Source: Begonia masoniana (lineage: Eukaryota > Streptophyta > Magnoliopsida > Cucurbitales > Begoniaceae). From it: a stretch of 64,000 bases of DNA. The stretch lies in NCBI GenBank assembly GCA_022432975.1, contig CM039512.1, forward strand, positions 1,169,519-1,233,518, in the 5' to 3' direction. Shown one piece after another: positions 12,611 to 28,528 of the stretch; the first letter of the stretch is position 1, and the number at the start of each line of letters is the position of its first letter. Under the pieces are notes generated by a model. It searched no databases. It worked only from the letters and a program-made list of their open reading frames with translations, and was not told the DNA's origin. The translations under genes and the position numbers were made by a program.

Positions 12611-13668
12611 GTTGCATTGATCAACGGTGTGGATTGATGCTCGAATGCACAGTGAAAAAAGTTCATCTGTATACAGGTGTGCCTTTGCGAGTTTCAACAA
12701 ACCTAAAATCCTCGTATTTTTCCAATTTATTAACTCTAAACGCATAGTTCGAATTGTACCATCCACGTTACTCCAAATTTTGCATGGTTTTAGGAAGGAT
12801 TGTAAAATTTTATTTATAAATGATCAATTTTTGACTCACCCAATCGATATGAGTTTATTCTGTCCAGAAACATAGATTACTCCGTGACACAAGATGGTTC
12901 TTCAAGCAACCAGTTATCACAAGATTAGAATATAACTTATTTGGATGGAGCCAATCAGCTGAGAGCAAAACCATCAAGCTTTTGAGCTAAAAACAGTAAA
13001 GACTGTAAAGCAAAGATTTTTATCTCCCCTTGTTGAAAAGTCTTTGTCAAACAAAAGAAGAACAAATATAAGGTTATAGATTTTGACGGAAGCAAAATCG
13101 AAGACAAACCATCACTAGCCTATTTTCAGAAATGAATCTAAAACTTATAGAAGACGCTTACATCACCCTGACTCAGGTCTGGGTAATGGTGTATACCGGT
13201 GTAGGGAAAAGTAACTGGCTACTTGACTTGTAAAATAACAAAGAATGAAGAAGAATCATTGATCAGGGCGTGTTACCAAACTAAGGGGCATGGGAGAAGA
13301 GTGGGTAAAATTGTTTGCTACTTCTTCCCTTCAAGCAAACAATAATAATAGATAGTTAAAAAGAGTCTCCCATCTCTGCCACTGACGGAAGTTATATGGG
13401 GATCAAAATAATCAGAACTAAAAAGCTTTTGGAATTCACCAGTCGAACATTATTGAGCAAAAAGAAAAACAAGTATATAGCAATCGAGCCAATTTAGATT
13501 GAATGTTCGAGTAGATCTAAAACTTTTCACATAGAAATCAGAAAAGGTTGCAGATGCATTAACCATTACCGCACGATTTCGTCTCTAACCCTACAAATAG
13601 ACAACTTAATTGAACATACAGCAGTCATTAGCCACGAAATTGTCCGACAAAAAGGCCGATCGACGATT
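12611..13668. other. Intergenic between the two H2B genes
   Basis: 1.06 kb holding the upstream region of H2B copy 1 and the 3' region of copy 2. No supportable gene, RNA or repeat. Confidence 0.55.
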
Positions 13669-14118
13669 TTAGGAACTGGTGAACTTGGTAACTGCCTTAG
13701 TTCCCTCCGAAACAGCGTGCTTGGCCAATTCACCAGGAAGCACGAGCCTGACGGCAGTCTGAATTTCCCTTGATGTTATAGTAGGTTTTTTATTGTAGCG
13801 AGCCAACCTGGATGATTCCTGTGCGAGTTTCTCGAATATATCGTTGATGAAGCTGTTCATTATACCCATAGCCTTGCTGGAAATTCCGATATCAGGATGT
13901 ACCTGCTTCAACACTTTGAAGATGTATATCTTATAGGTCTCCGTACTTTTCTTCGCCTTCTTCTTCTTCTTGTCGATGGCCGCGGAACCACCTTCCTTGG
14001 GAAGTTTCTTCCCGGCTTTGGGCTTCTTCTCTGCAGCGGGAGCTTTCTCTGCGACCGCGGATTTCTTCTCCTCCGCTGGCTTCTTCTCTGCGGGCTTCTT
14101 CTCTGCCTTGGGCGCCAT
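13669..14118 (-). CDS. Histone H2B (copy 2)
   Basis: Complete intronless H2B of 149 residues with the same fold and C-terminus as copy 1. Its tail is shorter and different ([19 protein letters not shown], then [18 protein letters not shown]). Differences cluster in the tail, while the globular domain is the same in both, as expected of H2B paralogues under strong selection. Its start codon is about 0.3 kb from the RPS15a leader on the opposite strand. Confidence 0.97.
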   Translation of the reverse strand: MAPKAEKKPAEKKPAEEKKSAVAEKAPAAEKKPKAGKKLPKEGGSAAIDKKKKKAKKSTETYKIYIFKVLKQVHPDIGISSKAMGIMNSFINDIFEKLAQESSRLARYNKKPTITSREIQTAVRLVLPGELAKHAVSEGTKAVTKFTSS

Positions 14119-14213
14119 TAAAGTAATTTTCTCGAGAGAATTCTAACGATTAGGGTTTGGGAGATGACTAGAAAGAGAGCTCAATTGATGGATGAGGGAA
14201 AGAAGACAAAGGA

Positions 14214-14221
14214 TTTATATA
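14214..14221 (-). promoter_or_regulatory. TATA box of H2B copy 2
   Basis: TATATAAA on the minus strand, 96 bases upstream of the start codon. Confidence 0.55.
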
Positions 14222-14372
14222 GAGCAAATACTTGACTCTCATTCGTCTTTATTCCTTCACATGGATGGCTGACATGGCAGTATCTCATCCGTCAGATGTT
14301 CGATAACTAATGGAAGTTGGAGATTATAGGTGATTAAAATCGATAATATATATTAATAAAGGCCCTGGTACA

Positions 14373-14444
14373 GGCCCACTAATCAGTATAACCCGATCCG
14401 GGCCCAAGTCGTACACTGGTTCGCCACTTTTAACCCTAAAACCC
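14373..14444 (+). promoter_or_regulatory. RPS15a promoter: site II elements and telo box
   Basis: Two GGCCCA/TGGGCC site II motifs (14373-14378 and 14401-14406) are followed by a telo box, AACCCTAAAACCC at 14432-14444. This pairing is the hallmark promoter of plant ribosomal-protein genes and coordinates expression in dividing cells. No TATA box is evident, also as usual for this class. The leader exon probably ends near 14515 (TTCAG followed by GTAAAG). Confidence 0.7.
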
Positions 14445-15113
14445 TTGCTTTGTTTGGTCGTTTCCACCTTCCCTGCGTCCGCCAACAGCCTCCGCTGCAA
14501 TTTTTGGTTCAGGTAAAGCTCTGAAGCTTCCGCATGGACAATATAACATTCCATCTTTATATACATCTATCTTTTGATATTCAGATCTTGAGAAGCGAAA
14601 AGAGCGACACCTGCAAAATTCTTTTTGAATAGGCATGATGTCTAGCGTTTAGAACTGGTTCTGTGTTCAAAATATGTTTTTATTTGAGAACTTATCGGGT
14701 GGTAAGCTAATCAATTATTTATTCACATCCTTTGAGCTTCAATTTGGGGGATTAAAGAGCATGTATTCCTCTTCTTGCTTCAATTTCCGACTGTCAAATC
14801 GTATAATTTATCTTAATGCATTGAAATTTATTATCTTCTTGTTTGCTACGGAAGGAACTAGCGATAGGTTCTGGTATTAAACGTTGAAACAGTTTTATTA
14901 CACCTACGGCAGTTTTGTTAGTTGTGTAGATAAGTTTTCGATCAAATTTCATTTTAACTAGCAGCAAGTTGCTTGTTTTTTTTTTGTTTTGTTGAAGTTA
15001 ATGTGTGTGGTGCTTTTTGGACTGAGTAATATGAATAGTCAGGAAAATTCGTTGGTGCTATGTTGCGCTTTCCTCATTTCTTCATTTCTTTAATGTAGAT
15101 TCAATTTGGGAGG

Positions 15114-15861
<748 letters not shown>

Positions 15862-16317
15862 GCAGAGTTTTGCTGATCGTTTGAAGTTCAGTTTTTACGA
15901 GTCGCTTTTTCTACAAAAAGAAATTATGTAGTTGCAATGATTGCGTTGATTTTCCCATGAAATTTCTTTATTATTGCTGCAAATTTACAATCAACCATTA
16001 TTTCATGGTTTCGTTTACTATCTTCATATTGTCATGATCTCTGGATCAATAAGACCCAAAAATTTCTATCAATGTAGGCGGACTTGAGTTTCTTATATGA
16101 ATCGAACTTTGATGAAACTCAGTAGTTTACGATGCAAAGGCATTCGTATCATGGATGAAAGTAAAAGAATACTGGGGCTGGGATGGTTTTAGTGGGTACT
16201 ACTAAACAAGATTATCTCAAAAGATTAAGAGATTAACGACCACTTAACTAACTCGATTTAAGTTAATCTTTCCTAAATTGATATTTTCCTAAAGGGATTG
16301 CTGCTTCGTTAGAAAAC

Positions 16318-16325
16318 TATAAATA
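16318..16325 (+). promoter_or_regulatory. TATA box of the small unknown gene
   Basis: TATAAATA lies 89 bases upstream of the ATG at 16414 and sets a leader of roughly 60 bases. Confidence 0.5.
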
Positions 16326-16413
16326 CGTCACTGGTACTGGGTTGCCAGATCACTTGCGCAGTTTTCTCTCACAATTCAAGAATCCAAGAAAGATCAATCT
16401 ATCGCCGGAGAAG

Positions 16414-16853
16414 ATGACCTCAATGCCTTGGACGGAGGAGAATGTCGAAGCTTTACCAGGCGAGGACGAGAAGAAGGCAGCAAATGCTGAACAAAAGGAG
16501 GGGAAAAGGAGAAGCACGTTGTCAGGCGAACAAGTTTCAAAACTGACGTCCTTCTTGGAATTCGACCGATCGTTCTTCTCGCCGTGGAACTGGGACCCTA
16601 CTTCTGTAGAAACCTCCGCTCCGGTTGCAGAGCCAAAACCCAGAATGGTTTTTACGGAAGTGTCGCTCATCAGCTTCAACATACACGAATTTTCACAGTA
16701 TGCTACCGGTAATGTCTAATTATCTTTCTTTAATCACTTTCTTACCCCATAACTGAACTTCATCATTAGAAAAACCCTACAGTTCTGATAGTTTCTCCTA
16801 TGTTTGTTCATGCAGAATCTCGCAACTTACATTTCAAAAAAAAACGTAATTGA
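16414..16853 (+). CDS. Small unknown protein, two exons
   Basis: I do not recognise this protein. The ATG at 16414 follows a good TATA box. Exon 1 (16414-16708) and exon 2 (16816-16853) use GT-AG splice sites and give about 110 residues. The product is hydrophilic, acidic then basic near the N-terminus (EDEKKAANAEQKEGKRRS), with an aromatic patch (FLEFDRSFFSPWNWDP) and a lysine-rich end (LHFKKKRN). There is no signal peptide or membrane span. If intron 1 is retained it ends a few codons later (ATGNV). The open frame upstream of the ATG has no better start. Expression is inferred from promoter and splice signals only. Confidence 0.5.
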
Positions 16854-17250
16854 TTTGGAGCAAGCATTCAGAAGACTCGCGTAGGTTTTGTTCGAGATTT
16901 TCTCGTTTGTGAAGTTTACCTTTTTACGTATCAATGATCAAACTTTTACCAAATTGGTGATTCCATTGCGATTAAGGAAAGTACCCTATGTGTATTTTTA
17001 ACTGTTTTCCGGCATTCACTTATGGTTATTTTCCAAAATTTTGATAGATTAAAGTCACTTCCAAAGTTGTTACGATTGATTGTCAAGATACTGACGTGAT
17101 CATTACATAATCAAAAAATAAAACAAAGTTTTTATGTCTATTAATTGTTGGTAACGAGCTAGACTATAGAGACGTGAGTGGACTCAATCTTGTTTATGGT
17201 GACGAGTTTGAAGCTGTAAAATATTAAGAACTTGCTTGTATCAATCCGAA

Positions 17251-18040
17251 CTGGCGGTGGATAAATTAGAATGACTGGTTTTGAGTTCTGAAATAAATAA
17301 AGTTTTGTCTTCGTCTTGATTTGGATATTCATAACGCGTGCTCGTCAGTCTGGCCCAAGAACCAATCTCCACCTCGAAAAATTAAGCTACAAGGAACCAA
17401 TCTTCAAATCTTCATCTTCAACACATGTCCCTGATTGGCCACATCAACAACTAATGCTGATTAGGTTTAAAAACATTTAAACCACGATGATGACATCTTC
17501 AAATCCTATTAAGCGTCATCCAAATCTTCGCGGGTATATCTTGCATCTTGACCTGTCATATCAAATCTGCTCTTCAAACCCTTTGTAATTCTACTATTGT
17601 TATCCTATCATAGCGAAATATTGAATCTCAATTCAAAAGTAGAAGATCTACATATTAGATCTAATCGCCCAAATGCACTTTTCACAAAATATTTGACACA
17701 AAATCACTGACTTTTATAAAATATTTATTCTTAAATTGAAGTTAAAAATCATGGTTATCACAATATTTTAAAAGATATTCCTAAAATTCAAATATTTTGT
17801 AATAACAAATATGCTTCAAATCATCCTATCATAGCGAAATATTAAATCTCAATTCAAAAGTAGAAGATCTGCATATTAGATCTAATCGCCCCAAAAATGC
17901 ACTTTTCACAAAATATTTGACACAAAATCATTGACTTTTATAAGATATTTACTCTTAAATTGAAGTTAAAAATCATAGTTATCACAATATTTTAAAACAT
18001 ATTCTTAAAATTCAAATATTTTGTAATAACAAATATGATT
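17251..18040. repeat. AT-rich repeat block: unit A and two tandem copies of unit B
   Basis: Unit A (about 17251-17660) recurs at 19041-19435 on the other side of the CAAAT array. Unit B (about 220 bp, starting TCCTATCATAGCG) occurs twice in tandem, at about 17600-17820 and 17822-18040, and overlaps the end of A. The two B copies differ mainly by substitutions. The end of the second B copy (AAATATGATT) runs straight into the CAAAT array. No coding content. Confidence 0.75.
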
Positions 18041-19040
18041 CAAATCAAATCAAATCAAATCAAATCAAATCAAATCAAATCAAATCAAATCAAATCAAAT
18101 CAAATCAAATCAAATCAAATCAAATCAAATCAAATCAAATCAAATCAAATCAAATCAAATCAAATCAAATCAAATCAAATCAAATCAAATCAAATCAAAT
18201 CAAATCAAATCAAATCAAATCAAATCAAATCAAATCAAATCAAATCAAATCAAATCAAATCAAATCAAATCAAATCAAATCAAATCAAATCAAATCAAAT
18301 CAAATCAAATCAAATCAAATCAAATCAAATCAAATCAAATCAAATCAAATCAAATCAAATCAAATCAAATCAAATCAAATCAAATCAAATCAAATCAAAT
18401 CAAATCAAATCAAATCAAATCAAATCAAATCAAATCAAATCAAATCAAATCAAATCAAATCAAATCAAATCAAATCAAATCAAATCAAATCAAATCAAAT
18501 CAAATCAAATCAAATCAAATCAAATCAAATCAAATCAAATCAAATCAAATCAAATCAAATCAAATCAAATCAAATCAAATCAAATCAAATCAAATCAAAT
18601 CAAATCAAATCAAATCAAATCAAATCAAATCAAATCAAATCAAATCAAATCAAATCAAATCAAATCAAATCAAATCAAATCAAATCAAATCAAATCAAAT
18701 CAAATCAAATCAAATCAAATCAAATCAAATCAAATCAAATCAAATCAAATCAAATCAAATCAAATCAAATCAAATCAAATCAAATCAAATCAAATCAAAT
18801 CAAATCAAATCAAATCAAATCAAATCAAATCAAATCAAATCAAATCAAATCAAATCAAATCAAATCAAATCAAATCAAATCAAATCAAATCAAATCAAAT
18901 CAAATCAAATCAAATCAAATCAAATCAAATCAAATCAAATCAAATCAAATCAAATCAAATCAAATCAAATCAAATCAAATCAAATCAAATCAAATCAAAT
19001 CAAATCAAATCAAATCAAATCAAATCAAATCAAATCAAAT
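18041..19040. repeat. (CAAAT)200 perfect pentanucleotide array
   Basis: Exactly 200 uninterrupted copies of CAAAT, 1000 bp, no base deviating. It follows repeat B directly and is followed directly by a second copy of repeat A. The 341-residue ORF through it is only the translated repeat (IKSNQ). The motif is not the plant telomere repeat. Confidence 0.95.
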
Positions 19041-19435
19041 CTGGCGGTGGATTAAATTAGATGATGGTTTTGAGTTCTGCAATAAATAAAGTTTTGTCTT
19101 CGTCTTGATTTGGATATTCATAACGCAGTGCTCGTCAGTCTGGCCCAAGAAACCAATCTCCACCTCGAAAAATTAAGCTACAAGGAACAATCTTCAATCT
19201 TCATCTTCAACACATGTCCCTGATTGGCCACATCAACAACTAATGCTGATTAGGTTTAAAAACATTTTAAACCACGATGATGACATCTTCAAATCCTATT
19301 AAGCGTCACAAAATCTTGCGGGTATATCTTGCATCTTGACCGTCATATCAAATCTGCTCTTCAAACACTTTGTAAATTCTACTATTGTTATCCTATACAT
19401 AGCGAAATATTGAATCTCAATTCAAAGTAGAAGTA
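19041..19435. repeat. Second copy of repeat A, differing mostly by indels
   Basis: Direct repeat of 17251-17660. Reading the two side by side, I see roughly 15 one- or two-base insertions or deletions and only a few substitutions. Confidence 0.8.
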
Positions 19436-19990
19436 AATCAAATCACAAAAATAATCGCAAATATGACGAAATTCAAACTTGATTGGAATTTCAACCGAAA
19501 ACAATCTGTAATCTTGAGATATTCTTCTGATTCCAAATCTTCCCCAAATCATCAAATTTAATCTCCCAAACCGCAATGATTTTCAACCGTTTTTATCTTG
19601 GGCAAAAATTCAACTTTACAAAGTACACTCTCGCGGGAGCCCCAATCGAAACGAATTGACAACGAGAATGAAGAACAATGTTGCAGATCTATGGCGACTA
19701 ACGACGACTAAAAATCCCTCCGACGACGAACCTGTTGCTCGGAGGTACCTCAGCTCCAGGAAACTCAAAACACAAAACATGAAAAATAAGAGCTTTCACG
19801 CTGGACAAAGCAACAATTTTTTTTGGTGGCTTGAGCAAGACGAATGGCAGGAGTAATAATTTTCCTCGTTTTATTTTTCTTTTTTCTAAAAATTATAATT
19901 TTCTAAAAAATTTACAAAAAGAATCGAAGTTCTGACAAACTTCGAAATCCATATTCTATATTTCATTCCCAACCATGCTCTGATAGCACT
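19436..19990 (-). mobile_element. Remnant internal region of a Copia-like LTR element, with primer-binding site
   Basis: On the minus strand the LTR at 19991-20244 is followed by AGTGCTATCAGAGCATGG (19973-19990), one base off the common plant primer-binding site. The sequence beyond it holds no recognisable gag or pol. A 66-codon ORF at 19656-19856 has no known domain. Confidence 0.55.
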
Positions 19991-20244
19991 TGTTAAAAAC
20001 CGAACAATAACCAGAAAAAGAAAATACGATATAGGATACCAGATTGGCGTCGAAAAAATCTTTCGAGAAAAAATCACGAACAGATGAACAAATCTATTAT
20101 GATTATCAAAATATAACATCGATTTTTGCAACTCTAGTTTACGTGAATAATTTACAGAGAAACAAAACATTCATGAAATTCTCAACATGGATTTAACGCC
20201 GTAGGCATAGCATATATAGAATTCGAGTCAACTAAAACCCAACA
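19991..20244 (-). mobile_element. Copia-like LTR (family C), minus orientation
   Basis: 254-bp LTR running TGTTGGGTTTTAG to TTTTTAACA on the minus strand. It shares CGTAAACTAGAGT, TTGTTCATCTGTTCGTGA and ATCGTATTTTCTTTTT with the LTRs at 24823, 27754, 53539, 57557 and 63028. The primer-binding site follows at its 3' end. The other LTR of this copy was not found. Confidence 0.65.
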
Positions 20245-20401
20245 ATGTATTTACATATGTACGCCGAACGAAGCCGTGAATATATATTGAGAATAATGCA
20301 TCTCTTCAATCCACGGCCGAAAGAATCTGTACCAGTTTCAGCAATGGAAACCCTAACCAAATCAAGAGGAAGAAAGAAGACTTTTTGTTTTCAACAAATG
20401 G

Positions 20402-20880
20402 TTAAAAAAAACAATCCACCATTGGAGACACCAGCTGCAACCTCAAATCATTCTCCATCGGCGTCAAGTTCAAATCCAATCCGAAAACCCGTTTCCCTCC
20501 GACGGATTTCTTCATCACAGGAATCGCCTGCTCCACCGAACCTACGCTCGGCGAAGTTCTGTGCCGCCTCATGTGGCCGCCGAGCGCCTGTCCTATGGCG
20601 AACTCCAGTCCACAGACGGAGCACTCGTGAGTTTGATCTTCGCCGGCGAACTCGGCTGGTTCAACAGGTCCCCAGCGATCAAACGCGGCTTCTTATGGCT
20701 GGCCCGGTGGCCGCCGAGTGCCTGAAACGAAGAGAACTCTCTGTTACACGTTTTGCACGCAAATGCCCGGTTGCTTTGGTTCTTCGACGTCTTATCGGAT
20801 TCGCTTACTGTTGACAATAACATCAAGCAACTCGCCATATCTAGAGCTTCAACGGGCTCTGCTTCTCTTGCCCTCTTCAT
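20402..20880 (-). CDS. C2H2 zinc-finger repressor, ZAT11/ZAT12-like, one frameshift
   Basis: Plant C1-type transcription factor with two QALGGH zinc fingers: CKTCNREFSSFQALGGHRAS and CSVCGLEFAIGQALGGHMRR. It also has a C-terminal EAR repression motif (LDLNLTP). Intronless, about 159 residues, start MKRAREAEPVEALDMASC at 20880. A one-base deletion in an A run (plus strand TTT at 20632-20634) separates the first finger (KKPRLIAGDLLNQPSSPAKIK) from the second (THECSVCG); adding one base restores KIKTHECS and the whole remainder. Members of this group are stress-induced nuclear repressors. The long opposite-strand ORF at 20245-20814 is only its shadow. Confidence 0.88.
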
Positions 20881-24740
<3,860 letters not shown>

Positions 24741-25410
24741 GAAAGAGACGCCATTTCTTTTTTGAACGAAGCTTCAAGAACCGATAAAAATGGAGTTCTA
24801 CAGTAGTAACTGATTATATGTTTGTTAGAATTTAGTGTTACTCAAATTCTATATGGACCAAATCGGTTAGCCTATGTTGAGAATCTCATTAGAGTTTTGT
24901 TTTTTCTATAAATTTATGTAAAATAGAATCTCAAAACTCGCAGTTGTATTTTATTCTCATAGTAGATTTGTTCATCTGTTCGTGATTTTTTTCCGTTTAG
25001 AGTTTTTCACGTAAATTTGGTGTCTCACATCGTATTTTTTTTTTCGGCTTCTTGTTCGATTTTTCAACAATTGATATCATAGTAAGGTTTTGATTTTCTG
25101 AAAATCAGGTTTTGATTTATCGAAGGTATCGAACGATTTTATAGGTTTAAAATTTTAGTGCGTGAAATTTGCAATTTTTGGGGAAAAAAGAAATAAAGAA
25201 AAAAAACACGAACGTGCGATGTTATTGCGGAGTGTTGCCGCTTCTCCGTCACGCCACAAAGAGAGTTACCTTCTTTGTGAAGAGAGTGACGGTCGTCGTC
25301 GTGCGCAAAGAAGAAATAGATAGGGAGGAGTGTTGTTGTGCCCCATAGGCCCATAACACGATCTCAGGCCCGAATCCATAACTTAACTAACACACTTGTC
25401 TCTTTTGCAG

Positions 25411-25517
25411 GTTATGGATCGTGTGAAGACTTGGAGGATGCCGTGGCCGACTTGAAATGGGAGACTAAACCTGGAGATGTTGACCAACCGAAGCACCTCC
25501 TCATGTGGAAGGACTAG
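25411..25517 (+). pseudogene. Exon-like fragment inside the LTR element
   Basis: After a pyrimidine-rich acceptor (CTCTTTTGCAG) an open stretch reads GYGSCEDLEDAVADLKWE, continues to KHLLMWKD and then stops. It is followed by 3'-UTR-like sequence. I do not recognise the parent gene. It resembles the last exon of a captured host gene, but this rests on composition and splice signal only. Confidence 0.3.
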
Positions 25518-27141
25518 AGAGGCGGCCTAATGCTCATATGAGAATTTGTCTTCCCGAACTGTGATGTTTGTACTTTTTATTTAAGACTTATTGGCAAACG
25601 TTGGCCTTTTTGTTAATCTTATTATATGCAAGCATGATTAGGCATTTTAGGATTAGATGAATGTTAGGCTTAGTTGGTGGCTTAGCTTATGGTTTGGCCC
25701 AATTGACGTTGAAGACATGGCTTGTCTAAATAAAGGCCAAAGCCCAACTCACTCAAAACCCTAGCCCACCATTAGGACTATATATTCATGGCATTGGTGA
25801 TTGTAATTTTTGGTTGATTTTTATGAGCATCCGCGGATTTGTCTTCTCTCGATAGAAGAAGCTTGGAGCGAGGAGCTACCAAGGTAAGCTCGGTTGACAA
25901 CGACCGAGGGGTTGCGCCCCCGAAAACCGATCTTCAAGCTTGGTAGCTTGTAAGAACGGATTTCTCATCTTCTTCTCCTTTCTTTTGAGATCGGAAAACG
26001 GCAAGAAGTGGCCTAACCGATTCCTTGAATCGAGTTCTCTTCCTGGGAAGAAAACTCTTGCCAAAACGCTTCAAATAGCGATTATTGGCCGATTCTCGGA
26101 AACATTCAATATTTCATTTTCGTTTCAATCTGAGCACGTTTAATATTTGTTTACATTTATTTTATTGGATCTGTTGGATTCGTGTTTCAAGGAAGCTAAC
26201 GATCTTCTTTTCGAGCTTAGAGTTGTCTTTGCAGGTCGAAGCTTAACAAGTGTCGCCGCCGCTACCGGTCGTAGAGAAAACAGAGAGGAATTCTACAGCT
26301 CTGACGCCTCTGGCCTTGTCTGTCGCCCAGGGAGAAGCCTAGTTGCCGGTCGCACCTTCAAACCATAGAACGCCACAAGATTTGTCGATTTTACACAGAT
26401 TTGTGCGAGGGAAACCGCTGTCTATCGTGTCGGAGAGAAATTAGGAACCGCCATTCACAACACACCACGCCGACCATCGACAGAGTCTGCTGCGGTGAGG
26501 AAGATTCGTCCTCATCTGTTGTCTATCGTCGTTGAAGAACAACGGAGGAAGAACAGAGCCCAGCCTCTGTCCACTGCAAAGAACAGACCGCCCCTGTAAC
26601 TCAATCCAGAAGACTCTGTTGACGGCCGAAGATGCATAGCAAGGAGGAAATGTTTCTTCTTGGAATTTTCAGTGTGATTATTTGTTTCGAATTTTCTGTT
26701 ACTGATGGTGTTAAGAAATTCTAGTATTGAAATTATGAGGCTTAGTCTTAGTTATCGATCGAAAATTGTTCGGAATATTTTGAGAAATTTATTCTGATTT
26801 TTGGTTGGGATTTCGTTTTTGGGCTTCAAATATTTGGAATTGAATATTCTGTTGAAGCCAGTTTTTGAGCGACGAGTTTGTTCAGGTTTGATATCTCGTT
26901 ATTGGATCGGAGAACGCTCAGGTTACTAACAAGTCTTTGCTTAAGCCGGGAGAAACTGGGTCGATGGTTATCCGACTCAAGTCCCTATGTGTGAAGGGGA
27001 AGATTGTTAGGGTTGATCCCACATCGGTTGTAGAAAGAGTTTGGTAGTAGTTTATAAGTGTGAAGGAAAACCTCACCCCATTGAGAGAAAACAGAGAAAG
27101 TTTTCTTCGATGGAGAAGAACATGCCGCTGCCTTCTTTAGT

Positions 27142-27275
27142 AGCGAAGAGAGGAGAAAACTCTAACGTGAAAGGGTTAGTCACTGTCATCGTTGCCGAAC
27201 AGTGAAGAGATGAGAAAACTCTAACGTAAAAGGGTTAGCCATTGTCGTCATTGCCGAATAGTGAAGAGAGGAGAA
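27142..27275. repeat. 59-bp tandem repeat, about 2.3 copies
   Basis: AGCGAAGAGAGGAGAAAAC at 27142 recurs with small changes at 27201 and 27260. Coding potential was not seen. Confidence 0.7.
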
Positions 27276-28002
27276 CCGCTGCACGACTGGGAAAAGAGTC
27301 TGTCGTCCGTGAAGAACAGTGAAAGTTCAAAGTAGGAACCTTGGAAGCCAGCGAGAAAGCTTGTTGAGGAAGCCTTGGTAGTTGGCTACTGAACGCTCTG
27401 TGAACTGAAGGTGTTCACTGTGTTACTGTGAACAGAGGCAGAGACGAGGTCAATCGCTGTAAGCTGAGAAGAGACTCTTTACGACCGTCCAAGAGCCGGG
27501 TCAAAGAGGTGCGTTGTCGCCGTTCGACGAAAGAGGAGAACGCCGAAGATACTCAAATTACCAGAATTTCCTGGATAACATTAGTTGCTAAGATGGTCCA
27601 TCAGGGATATGTGTGGAAGAGGAAGATTTGTTTCCTTGTACTAGAATTTTTTTGAAGATGGAGATTGTCAGAGATCAGTGTTCTGGATTCGCTTTGAGTT
27701 TTGCTGAGTAGCCCGTTGGATCTCTCTTGTGGAATTCGTGTCAAGGTTGAGATTGTTATAATTTGGTGTGACTCGAATTCTATACGGGCCAGACCGGTTA
27801 GACTAACGTTGGGAATCTCATTAGGGTTTTGTTTTATCTATAAATTCATGTAAACTAGAGTCGCAAAACTCACGATTGTATTTCGATCTTTACAGTAGAT
27901 TTGTTCCACTGCTTATGATTTTTTCTCATTTAGGATTTTCTACGTAAATTTAGTGTCCCGCATCGTATTTTCTTTTCCGGTTTCTTTATCAATTTTTCAG
28001 CA

Positions 28003-28528
28003 CTGTCTACCGTTAAAGAAACTCTCTGAATCGTAATTAAGAGAGCAGCCATTTTTAAACTCGTTTAAGCTTTTTGACATTCTGCAACTCCTCCAAAGGA
28101 GATGCATAACTCTGTGGCGATATTGGCACCACACGTATACAGTTCTTTTTCTTCTAGAAAAGAGTTATTCCAAATTAAAAATTCAACACTTGGAGATTGC
28201 TTTATCTTTCTTATTTATCTAGTGCTATCTTGTCCGATTATCTTATAATAATGATTATATATACATAATTAATTAATAAAAGTTTCATTAAGGTAGATCA
28301 TAAGTTAGATACGAGTAAGATGAATATTAATATAATATAATATTTCAAATGGGTACTGCTGTATATAAAATATAGTTTAATGTGTACTGTAAAAGATTAT
28401 GGAAAACATTTGTATTTTCATAAAATAACACAGGCCATACATGATTCTCTAAATCCAGAAAATTAGGTCACTATAAGTATCAGTATCATACGCTGTGTTC
28501 TCCACTGTAAAAGTAGGAGAGAGAGAGA
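28003..28528. other. MYB upstream region
   Basis: Very AT-rich between 28200 and 28440. A short GAGAGAGAGAGA run (28518-28528) lies just before the MYB start codon. No other feature. Confidence 0.45.

Larger units (their letters stand above)
24823..28002 (+). mobile_element. Non-autonomous Copia-like LTR element (family C), about 3.2 kb
   Basis: Left LTR 24823-25069 (starts TGTTAGAATTTAGTG, ends TTTTTCAACA) and right LTR 27754-28002 (starts TGTTATAATTTGGTG, ends TTTTCAGCA), same orientation. A degenerate primer-binding site (TTGATATCATAGTAA) follows the left LTR. The 2.7-kb interior has no gag, protease, integrase or reverse transcriptase that I can recognise, so it would depend on other elements. 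No convincing target duplication flanks it, so it could also be two insertions that happen to lie near each other. The interior contains an exon-like stretch at about 25411-25517, a second LTR-start-like sequence at about 27007 (TGTTAGGGTTGATCC) and a 59-bp tandem repeat at 27142. Confidence 0.6.

Noticed and set aside
18041..19040. Possible interstitial telomere or satellite
   Set aside because: CAAAT is not the plant telomere motif TTTAGGG, and a five-base perfect unit is a microsatellite, not a typical satellite.
18035..19060. 341-residue ORF of repeated IKSNQ
   Set aside because: Only the translation of the CAAAT array; a five-base unit stays open in every frame without a stop.
19656..19856. 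66-codon ORF near the Copia-like LTR
   Set aside because: No recognisable gag or other domain; probably chance within a decayed element.
20245..20814. 189-residue plus-strand ORF
   Set aside because: Antisense shadow of the zinc-finger gene; no domain of its own.
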